Positions 55,860 to 64,000 of a DNA stretch of 64,000 nt are shown here, piece after piece. The stretch comes from Loripinus fragilis. Lineage: Eukaryota > Mollusca > Bivalvia > Lucinida > Lucinidae. The stretch lies in NCBI GenBank assembly GCA_964019695.1, contig OZ026516.1, positions 83,071,150-83,135,149 on the forward strand, given 5' to 3'. Within the stretch, counting starts at the first letter, position 1, and each line of letters opens with the position of its first letter. The notes beneath the pieces are model-generated. The model worked only from the letters and a program-made list of their open reading frames with translations, made no database searches and was not told where the DNA came from. Both the position numbers and the translations under genes were made by a program.

Positions 55860-55975
55860 TTAATGTTTTCCAAGAATTCTCAAAGTGTCAAACTGAGAGT
55901 TTGCATCCAAATTCAGGCCCGGAGATTTGTAAGGCCTGACCTGGGTCCAAACTGTTTGCATAAAAGCCCTGTTAC
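55860..55975. repeat. GGATCCAG-family fragment
   Basis: TTCCAAGAATTCTCAAAGTG, CATCCAAATTCAGGCCCGGA, GCCTGACCTGGGTCCAAAC, TGTTTGCATAAAA: the centre of the small palindromic element. Confidence 0.6.
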
Positions 55976-56164
55976 ATTAACTGGGGCAGGCACTTTTCAC
56001 TCAAACTTTTCGCCAGACATAGCTCAAATAGACTCCCGTTCACAATGGCTACCCTGCTCAAATAACATCAGTCTCCGCAGGATGTCTGCTCCCCAAAATT
56101 CTTCAATCTCAAATATCTTTTCCTAATGAAAAGCTCATCAGCAGGCCTTCAGATAAGAGTGTGT

Positions 56165-56325
56165 ACCAGAAAATTATTTTTCTTATTTCTCAACCAAAAC
56201 ATATGTTATGGTACTCTATAGAACCGTCACATTGAGACGGTTCTTTTGAGCACCCAAAAGATATGTTTAAACTGATGGGTAAGAACATAATCACAATTTT
56301 ACGCTAAAAAATTGCTTAACTGGCC
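56165..56325. mobile_element. Small palindromic element, GAGACGGTTCTTTTGAG family
   Basis: CAACCAAAACATATGTTATG, GAACCGTCACATTGAGACGG, TTCTTTTGAGCACCCAAAAG, ACTGATGGGTAAGAACATAA. Same landmarks as 49745-49915 in the inverted order. Confidence 0.72.
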
Positions 56326-56339
56326 CTCAGTGAATCAGA

Positions 56340-57212
56340 TTTAACTCTTTGCTTGCTGAAAAATTTTACATTCTCTTTGGTCATGTGCTGATTTTTTTTC
56401 TTCAAAATTTACTTTTTCAAAACATTATTGCCAGTCCTCAAAAAGGTCAATTAGCTTTCATGACCCTTTTTTTTTAAAACTTAATTGGGGAGTGACAGCA
56501 TGATATCTGAAAGAAGATTGAACAGGTCTGAAAATAACTGTACCAGGTTGTGACAGAAAAAGCTGAAGCTTGACAAAATGCTGAATCTCATATTTTCTTT
56601 CTTCCCAGGAACTGATTTGTCCTGAAAAATCAGCTGTCAAACCTAATAAGGTAATTGTTGCATTTATAGTAATTATTACTGGTTGGCTGTCACTGGAGTC
56701 CTTAACTTTAGGGTCAAAATGACCATTAATCCTGGTCAATCCACATTGATTTTTCTGCTGCTGCACTCAATAGGTTAATGCATGACAATTGTCTTTTATG
56801 TACTTAGGTGGCCTATGCAAACAGTATGGACCCAGATAAGACTGTTCTCTTTACACCAAATTATGTCCAAATCAGCCAGTGGTTTGCTGACATGTTTTCC
56901 CTGGAAGAAATTGGCCAAGGACCATTTGTGTGCAAAATTATTTTCAAATTTGGCTTGCGGGTTTTGACTAAAAGATTTTTAATTTTTTTTTGCTTTCTGA
57001 TACCATGTCAACCAGAATTCTACATGGAATCAAGTTTTCTGAACAAAATTTAAAGGGAACCATGGCATCCAATAACATTTCAATGAAGTTATGAGCAAAT
57101 GGGATCAATTTAATCCTGTTCCGTAAACTTGGCCAGGGTCAACCTGGAATCATCACTAGAATTCTCTCACTTTGCAGGGCCTTAAGCTTCATACGCAATT
57201 GATTTAAACTAA
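56340..57212. repeat. Small-element remnants, no gene
   Basis: TTAACTCTTTGCTTGCTGAA at 56341 starts a TTAA-family copy whose right half is not found intact. AAACAGTATGGACCCAGATA at 56820 is another fragment. Open frames at 56458-56766 (minus) and 56782-57053 have no domain. Confidence 0.45.
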
Positions 57213-57656
57213 GGCCAGAATTTTTTTATTAGTTGATTTACGAACCCTCCTACTGTAATTTTTCGGAAAGTAGGAAAAAAATAAAATTTAATTTCTAAAA
57301 AAAAATTTTTATTTTATCCGCCGACTCTAAAATATTATTTGTTTTGTTGAAAAAAATAGTATACTTTTGAGGTTCTGTCTATGTATTTTTGAGAGTGACA
57401 CTGTAAAAAGTGATTGTCCTGTTCAGGTTTTTAGGAAAATGATAAAATATTCAAAGATTTAATACAGACTGTTGGTTTACCATACTAGTTTTACTGTTTT
57501 TCTGGATATTTTAATAAAAAAAATAAAAATAAAAAAAAGTTCTGAAAATGAAAAAAAAACAAAAACTCAGAGCTATTCTTTTTATTTTTTTTCGTCCCCC
57601 TTACCCTAAATCTGAAAAAAATTTCCCGTAAATCAACTAATAAAAAAAATCTGGCC
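57213..57656. mobile_element. TIR element, TAA duplication, PIF/Harbinger-like ends
   Basis: GGCCAGAATTTTTTTATTAG and, inverted, AATAAAAAAAATCTGGCC, flanked by TAA at 57210-57212 and 57657-57659. The interior is A/T-rich with no transposase. A 3-base TWA duplication fits PIF/Harbinger non-autonomous elements. Confidence 0.72.
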
Positions 57657-57659
57657 TAA

Positions 57660-58946
57660 TAGTCCACTAAGTCCACAGGCCACCTTTTGACTTATAAGGC
57701 AATTTTTGTTTTGTTTCAATCTTCTCATTCATGAACAAACTTTTTAGCCTTTATAACCAAAAGTAACTTTACAATAATTGCTTTCAACGGAAATAAATTG
57801 TTTGCTCATTTTCGTATCAAATGTAATCGGAAGAAAGGACCAATTTAAAAGTTTACTATTGTTTTAATTCAAAGGGAGATAATTTCAATGTGAAGCAACT
57901 TTAAGATACTGCCAATTACTAACCATCCATCAAAGACAAAATGTCTGACAGTATTTTTTATGGGCAATCGATGGTCCTTAAAATGGCGCGTTTGAATTGG
58001 AGGTGTACCAAAGATTTTGTGAGAAAATGCTAATTTTGTGTTTTATTATGAAAGCACAGATAACTTGAAAGAAGGTTAACTTGCATAAGTAGTTCTTCAT
58101 GAATTATGGTAGGTCGGTGGAGTGCTGCAAACTCATTGACATATTTTATTGGTTTCAATTCGTAACGAGTATAGATATATTCGATACTGAAAGTGTAAAG
58201 TTACTTTTGGTTTTAAGTATATGTCTGCTAATACTACAATTTATGACCTTTCAAGGATCGAGTCTCTTGCTGTTATTAAAGTCAGTTATGGATCAGAAAA
58301 TCATGGCATTTAATCCCTGATATGGGCAATAACTGATCTAGGAGTGCTTAAGGAGATTATACACGGGCATTAAACTAATATTTGTCCGGCCTAATGTCCA
58401 GCGTGAAGGACACTTGACATCATGATAGGACACTAGAGGCTTTAGTCGCCTCTGATCGTGTTTGACCACCTTATCAAAGTCGATGCATAATTAAACAATT
58501 TAGCAACAAAGTTTCAAGTGTGGCACGAAAGCCGTGGACATGTCAGATAAAATAAACCTTTAAAGTGAGACCAAAAACTTGCAGTAGACAAGGTTTCCAA
58601 ATTGTGTTATGAGCCAGTGCATGAGATTTCCAACAATGTGGTATGTGCAACCAGCAAAGCCTCAGATCAGCCTGAGTCTGATCAAAGCCTTTGCTAGTTG
58701 CTTGAGTATTTTATGATTGTTAAGCTACTGACTGAACACCATATGGAAATTCTAAGCTTAAAAGGAGGCTGAAGGCCGAGTCTACACATGTCAAAATGCC
58801 ACATTGTTGGAAATCTCATGCCACAGCTCTTATTTCTTTTAGTGTGTAGCATAGGCTCAGGATCTCCCATGAGCACCCATGAGGTTGTAGGGTAAGCCAA
58901 AGAAAATATGGAAGAATGTTGTGAGGAATGACCGAGTGCAGCTTTA
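57660..58946. other. No gene recognised
   Basis: The 73-codon frame at 58099-58320 is hydrophobic in its middle but shows no family. Nothing else is supported. Confidence 0.45.
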
Positions 58947-59387
58947 GGCCAGAATTCTTTTATTGTTTTACGGGAAAAAAAATCAGATTAAGGGTCGAGA
59001 GGACGAAAAATAAAAAAAAGCTCTGAAAATGACCAGTTGACTGGTCATTAACAGTTTGTTTGTTTTTTTCAGAGCTTTTTTTTATATATCTCCAGAAAAA
59101 AACAGTAAAACTCGTAAGGTAAACACCAACAGTCTGTATTAAATCTTTAAATATATTTCTTCATTTTTCTAAAAATCTGGACAGGACATTCACTTTTAAT
59201 AGTGTCACTCTCAAAAATACACAGACAGAACCTCAAAAATATATTATTATTTTTTCAACGAAACAAAATAATAATTAGAGTCGGTGGATAAAAAAAAAAA
59301 AATTGAAATTAAATTTTATTTTGTCTTTACTTTCTGCAAAATTACAGTTGGAGGGTTTGTAAATCAACTAATAAAAAAATTCTGGCC
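58947..59387. mobile_element. Second TIR element of the GGCCAGAATT family, opposite orientation
   Basis: An inverted and diverged copy of 57213-57656: GGCCAGAATTCTTTTATTG to AAAAAAATTCTGGCC, with AACAGTCTGTATTAAATC, TAGTGTCACTCTCAAAAATA and CAGACAGAACCTCAAAA in mirrored order. An extra hairpin (GACCAGTTGACTGGTC) marks its left part. Confidence 0.72.
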
Positions 59388-59944
59388 TAATGGTATGGAT
59401 TCTACAGACCCTCAAAACCGCTCTGAGAGGAGAGTGCATCTTTGCAGGAAGACCTTCTGACAGGCCCTTTGGACCACATGATTTGTGTGTGACTCTCTAG
59501 GGTTGTGGGGGTGGGGATTAATTCTTGTCCGTATAAAATCAATATGGTTGATGGATAATGGATACATGACTATAGAGGGACCATAATTAAAAGTTTCCTT
59601 TGTCAAATATTCAAATATTTTCTTGCTGCATTTAATAACAGACTGAAGAAAGATCTAAAACCTTGTTTATCTGATCCTGTTCATTGTATCTGCAGATGGC
59701 TGCATTATAATAAAGTCTACAGGCTGTCCACTGCTAACCTACACAACAAATAAGGTCATGGCAGCAACAATTGATCCCTGGTCTGATAGCAACATGGTAG
59801 ATTAGGTTCAATAAAAAGAATTAAGATGTGATTGATTTGATCAGAAGGCTGATTCCATGAATCAACAATCATGCTGGGTACATATGGGGGACAAACACAC
59901 AGGTTTAGATGAATAATTTTGTTCAGCATACAATTGTAAATCAT
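59388..59944. other. No gene recognised
   Basis: Single-copy-looking sequence without features that I can support. Confidence 0.45.
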
Positions 59945-60030
59945 TTCTAACATATGTTTTGTGTACCTACAACATATGTTTCGGTTGAGAAATAAGAAAA
60001 TTATTTTTTGTTACACACTCTTACAACGTA
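59945..60030. repeat. Partial GAGACGGTTC-family element lacking its centre
   Basis: AACATATGTTTTGTGTACCT / ACAACATATGTTTCGGTTGA and GAAAATTATTTTTTGTTACA. The hairpin centre with GAGACGGTTC is absent, consistent with internal deletion. Confidence 0.6.
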
Positions 60031-60091
60031 TTATAAATGCATGATACATGACATCATGAAATATTGAATTCTCATCTCCTGTCTGCCCCAT

Positions 60092-60294
60092 GTGCGGATC
60101 CAGAAAGTTTTTTCAGAGGGGGTCAAACTTTGACAAAAAATTTTTTTTGTTTTTTTTTTTCTTTTCTTTTTTTTTTGTAGTCCACGAGTGGATCCAACTA
60201 CAACTAAAATCGGGCCATCATCGGCCCGCCAGCGAAACGCCATTGATATGGCGGACCACCTGTCCCCTCCCCCCCCTCTGGATCCAAGCATGTG
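60092..60294. repeat. G-rich 'GCGGATCCAG' dispersed element
   Basis: ATGTGCGGATCCAGAAAG at the left and CTCTGGATCCAAGCATGTG at the right, with a T-rich interior and the core GGGCCATCATCGGCCCGCC / AGCGAAACGCCATTGATATG. Confidence 0.65.
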
Positions 60295-60634
60295 CCCATG
60301 ATGATAGTAAAAAGTTTACAATTTAGTTCTTTTACCTTGAAGAGAAAGCTTTGAATTTTATTTCACAACTTCTCTGAACAGCTTCACCAAATCACAGCAA
60401 GATAGGATAACCTTTTATTACCCAATCCAACCAGCCACAAATGACTTTCTCTGCAGTTAGTAATTATGTTGTTTTGTGATATTTTAAGAGATTTTAACAA
60501 GCTGTCTAAACTGAGGACACATGGGGCGAATCTCATCACCCCTCAGATGCTGATCCTCATGCAGCCATTGACAGGTTGTGAAAAATCTCAGGTGAAGCAG
60601 AATATCAAATAAGTCCAGCTAAGCTAAAATATTT

Positions 60635-60790
60635 TTTGTAAAATTGTAACTATTTTCTAACACATCAGTTTAAAGTTTATGGGTGCTTAATAAAGAACTG
60701 TCTTATCGAGACGGTTCTTTTGAGCACCCAAAAAATATGTTTCGGTTGAGAAATGTTACAAAATAATTTTCAATTACATGCTTTTATCTG
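60635..60790. mobile_element. Small palindromic element, GAGACGGTTCTTTTGAG family
   Basis: TGTAAAATTGTAACTATTTT, TTATGGGTGCTTAATAAAGA, CGAGACGGTTCTTTTGAGCA and TTTCGGTTGAGAAATGTTAC. Third complete copy in the window. Confidence 0.7.
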
Positions 60791-60916
60791 GATGCTGCAG
60801 GTCAAGGTGAAGCAGCCGGTGTCCTATTTACCCAAAAAATATTAAAACACATCGAAGTCCCAAGTTGGGTAAAATGGATAGAGCGAGACAAGGCTAGAAA
60901 GCAGGAGACTTAAATA

Positions 60917-61514
60917 CTCTGTTTAGACAAGATCGTACCAGCCTGTCAAGGTCCGATATAACTTATACCGGTATAAGGTACGTAGATCAGTATAAATGTA
61001 TGTTCTAAAATTTAGATTGGGTTAAATGACTCAATTTTTTCTATTGTACCCGGCTTCTTTCATTTAATTTTTTTAAATCCCAGCATTTCTTCTGGTTTTT
61101 CCAAAATTCATCTTGTATGGTTGTGTCCATCGAAATCCTTATTAATGTCAGGACCTAAATTCCTCTATTTTGGCCCCTATTTTCCTTCGAAACGGATGAC
61201 AGAATTGCTGCCTTGTATAAATGCTCAGTATATAATACTGAAATAGCGTGCGGAAGCATCATGTGTTGACCTTCACTTTCTGCTAAATTACGGACTGCCT
61301 AAAAATTACCTTGGACTGATACAAAGTGTTTAGACAGAGAATTTATACAGCACCAGGATCAGAACAAGACTTGGATCGGTCCTGGTCCTAGATGTTGAGG
61401 TGATCCAGGTTGTACTGGTACTGGTTCTGTCCAAGTGTTTAGATGAACAAATTTGTTTCGCACCAAAACCTTGGAACGGTCCTGGATCGGAACAAATGAA
61501 TCGTCTAAACAGGG
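60917..61514. mobile_element. TIR element with CYCTGTTTAGAC ends, TA flanks
   Basis: CTCTGTTTAGACAAGATC at 60917 mirrors TCGTCTAAACAGGG ending at 61514. TA lies on both sides. GTGTTTAGACAGAGAA (61327) and AAGTGTTTAGATGAACAAA (61434) are internal repeats of the end, and CGGTCCTGGTCC-type motifs recur. The 88-codon minus frame here has no domain. Confidence 0.65.
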
Positions 61515-61865
61515 TATAAGGCAAACGTGACAGGAAATGATTGCCTTGGATGCCAGGCCAGATTTTTTTTATGTCAAAAACTTTGCCTTCTGACAATAAG
61601 CAATTTATTCTGTGGTTGTCATGGAAATTAAAAACTAAATAAAGTAGACATACGGTGTAAAAATAGTATGTACACTAGTCATGACTACTTAATATCAACT
61701 TTAATAATAGACTGTCAGCCAATTGGCAAAGTTAAACCAGTAATTCAAAACGAAGAAAGATTTTATCATCAACTGTTAGCCACGAACCCTAAAAAAATAT
61801 AACCACAACTCTCATGTGCCATTTTTTGGTAGTTCCAAGAGCAAAATGGGGTTTGTGAACAGGTC
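61515..61865. other. No gene recognised
   Basis: Nothing supported in this AT-rich stretch. Confidence 0.45.
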
Positions 61866-62080
61866 TTAACCCTTAAAGCGCCAATCACGACTGCAGCAGA
61901 CGACAAATTTTACAACACCTTTCCCAATTTTCGACAAAAATAAGGTATGATATTACATGAGAATCATCTGCCAGCAGACGATTCTCATGAAATATCATGC
62001 CTTATTTGTTATTTTTGAAAAAGTGGCAAAATTTGCAATCATTGTCTGCTGCAAATTATTGGTGGCGCTTTAAGGGTTAA
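61866..62080. mobile_element. TTAA-flanked small TIR element with hairpin centre
   Basis: TTAACCCTTAAAGCGCCAAT and TTGGTGGCGCTTTAAGGGTT-AA are inverted. The centre GAGAATCATCTGCCAGCAGA / CGATTCTC is palindromic, and the ATTTTTGAAAAAGTGG side mirrors the left. It is 215 bases long. Confidence 0.8.
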
Positions 62081-63002
62081 AACAAATCAAATCAAATCAA
62101 AACAGAAGCCCAATTGACGCTCACTGTAGAAAGCCTCAGAATTGCAATCTGAAAATCCTGCTAAGCTAGCTTGCTACCTGAACAATAATTAAGTTACATG
62201 CTAAAATGCATTTCTGTTTGAATGCCTATCAAATTTAGCTATCAACCACTTTCAATCATTTGAAATTATCTTCAGTGAAAGTTTGCGGCAAGGTGCGCTT
62301 TTAAGATTTTCTGATATTCTTATCATGATAGTTCTATAATGAAAGGAATGCTTCATGCTGCACATATTTTATGAGCTTCTGGTGTCTCTAGATATCAAAG
62401 AAATCCCTGGTTTGAAAGGAAATTTTGCAAGTGCCCACATCAATTCTGAAATCAGCCCTGCCATGAAATAGAAAAGTGATCTTGCATCAAATGAAGCAAT
62501 GACTGCACAGTGTTTATCTGCACTGGTTACACTCTATAAGCAGTAAAGCTCCAGCATAAATGTCTCGTATCTCAGCCATTAACCCATTACTCCATAATAA
62601 TTTATCCATTGACAATCCCAATACGATGCACTCCTTCCCACCTTCAACTCTTACACAAAGTTTGAAGAAAATTGGTCAAAAATGTTCAAGATAAAGAGCA
62701 GAAACAGCTGAAGCAGACAGACAAACAGACAGATGGATGGACAGACTCCAACGCAAATTTTGAATGGAGGGTATAACATAATACCTCACATTTTTAAGTG
62801 GTGGGGTACACAGACAGAGATGACTATCAAATCTTTATGACAATGGTTGTTATAAATGAGCCCATCATATGTAAATGGTGTAAGTATTATCATCTAAAAT
62901 ATCATAAAAATCATCAATAAATGCTTATTTGAAATCAATACAGTTTTAACATCCTGGGGCAATTATCAACCAGCAGGTGTAAAGTTAAAGAGGAATAGAC
63001 TA
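62081..63002. other. No gene; tail of a dispersed repeat
   Basis: 62630-62775 carries ACAAAGTTTGAAGAAAATTG, CAAGATAAAGAGCAGAAACA and a GACAGACAAACAGACAGATG tail, the 3' part of a mollusc-type repeat. Otherwise nothing. Confidence 0.5.
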
Positions 63003-63213
63003 CAGTAAAACCTGTCTAAAAAGGCCACTTCCAAAAAGACCAAAACTTGGGTTTCAAGACCAATTATCGCTTAATGCAGGTCGAAAGTATTGCAGAATGC
63101 TCCCCTTGGAGCATTCTGCAATACTTTTGACCTTCATTAAGCTACAATTTGTCATTAAGATCTTTGTTTTGTCTATTTTTGAGTGGCCACTTAGGACAGG
63201 TTTTACTGCGCAT
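63003..63213. mobile_element. Small TIR element with ACAGTAAAACCTGT ends, copy 1
   Basis: ACAGTAAAACCTGTCTAAA and AGGACAGGTTTTACTG are inverted. The centre is a hairpin AGTATTGCAGAATGCTCC / GGAGCATTCTGCAATACT. Ends of this type recall Tc1/mariner relatives, but I cannot confirm a TA duplication. Confidence 0.75.
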
Positions 63214-63620
63214 TCACAAGTGATTTTTTATGCTTTCCTACTTTGAGGCCAATTTTTTAACCCCAAATTCCAGAACACGACGACTGGATCATTACCAATA
63301 AGATGAACTTTATGTGTGTTTTAAAAAACTGTATTCAGCAAGCTCCTGTTTAAAGCAATTAAACTTGACACTGTGACTGCCTGATATTGTTAATCTATCT
63401 ATTTTTTTTCTTTAAGAAATTGGCAACTCTTATTTTTCAATCAGGGTTATGATGACCAATTTGGCCCCTTTCAGGTTAAATATCCCTGCAGAAATAATTG
63501 ATGTTTATTTCCGAATAGTTTCCACCTTCATGTTCAGTTCAGGCACAAAATCTGCAGACACAAGATAGTGGAATTTTTTAATGCTGCCTTTTCAGCTCAG
63601 TTTCTCCCACACCCTCTTTA
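63214..63620. other. Spacer between twin TIR elements, no gene
   Basis: Includes TTTTCAGCTCAGTTTCTCCC (63590), which recurs after copy 2 at about 63845 (CTTTTCAGCTCAGTTTCTGC / CACACCCTC). A flank is therefore duplicated together with the element. Confidence 0.55.
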
Positions 63621-63829
63621 CAGTAAAACCTGTGTAAAACAGCCACTCTCAAAAAAAGATAAAAATTGGTTTTCAAGACCAATAGTCGCTTAATGCAGGT
63701 CAAAAGTATTGCAGAATGCTCCAAGGGGAGCATTCTGCAATACTTTTGACCTTCATTATGCTACCATTTGTCATTTAGATCTTTGTTTTGTCTATTTTTG
63801 AGTGACCGTTTTACACAGGTTTTACTGTT
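63621..63829. mobile_element. Small TIR element with ACAGTAAAACCTGT ends, copy 2
   Basis: Same ends and same hairpin centre as copy 1, about 600 bases downstream and in the same orientation. The interior is very similar (TTTCAAGACCAATAGTCGCT, TTTGTCATTTAGATCTTTG). Confidence 0.75.
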
Positions 63830-64000
63830 GTTGAAATGCTGGCTTTTCAGCTCAGTTTCTGCCACACCCTCCACTGAGATCTAGTCTTGCTTTCTTAAAT
63901 ATTGGGTCAAGGTCTTTAAAATTCTATCTTATGTATTCCAAAAACATTTATGGATGCTATTGTCAACACTTTTCAACTGAATAGTTGAGTATTGTTTAGG

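Overview
Kind of DNA. This is repeat-rich, AT-rich metazoan genomic DNA with no bacterial gene organisation. Several tRNA-headed SINEs, many small terminal-inverted-repeat (TIR) elements, 'gaccttgacc' type dispersed repeats ending in GACGGACGG tails, and a centre motif GGATCCAGATCAGGCC repeated over a dozen times all suggest a bivalve mollusc, possibly a dreissenid mussel. The species guess is from memory of such genomes and is weaker than the class-level call. I recognised no host exon, tRNA gene or rRNA gene in the 64 kb.

Main object (1450-12609). A tyrosine-recombinase retrotransposon of the Ngaro/PAT type is present with its split direct repeats: A1 (1450-1933), three reading frames, B1 (6145-6353), A2 (6352-6842), B2 (12401-12609). 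A1/A2 and B1/B2 are almost identical, so the insertion is young. ORF1 is a Gag-like protein with a SAM-like segment and a C-terminal CCCH zinc finger. ORF2 is reverse transcriptase plus RNase H. ORF3 is a tyrosine recombinase with its catalytic residues intact but one in-frame TAA. The ORF1 stop is immediately preceded by the heptamer A AAA AAC in the correct phase, which predicts a Gag-Pol fusion by -1 ribosomal frameshifting. Between A2 and B2 lies an array of eight copies of an 18-base hairpin motif. That array is split by a nested 5.08 kb TIR element (7193-12268) flanked by a TTA duplication.

Rest of the window. From 12.6 to 24 kb there are TIR elements, SINEs, G-rich dispersed repeats and a 42-base minisatellite (19351-20329). 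From 24.0 to 26.5 kb a foldback structure has about 340-base inverted arms around a 39-base minisatellite. From 29.1 to 34.4 kb there is a long mollusc-type tandem repeat, a TIR element and a 2.7 kb minisatellite. From 40.1 to 41.2 kb a small TTAA-flanked element has its centre replaced by a 30-base minisatellite. From 41.5 to 45.7 kb there is a 4.2 kb palindrome whose roughly 1.2 kb arms are nearly identical and are built of tandem units of about 190 bases. From 50.7 to 53.6 kb there is a dense array of the palindrome TTCTAGAAC. The last 10 kb holds further TIR elements, often with perfect hairpin centres.

How it fits together. The only protein-coding unit I support is the retrotransposon. 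The other recognisable sequence is non-autonomous repeats nested in one another, with minisatellites that repeatedly abut or sit inside small TIR elements. Percent identities, copy counts and unit lengths are estimates by eye.
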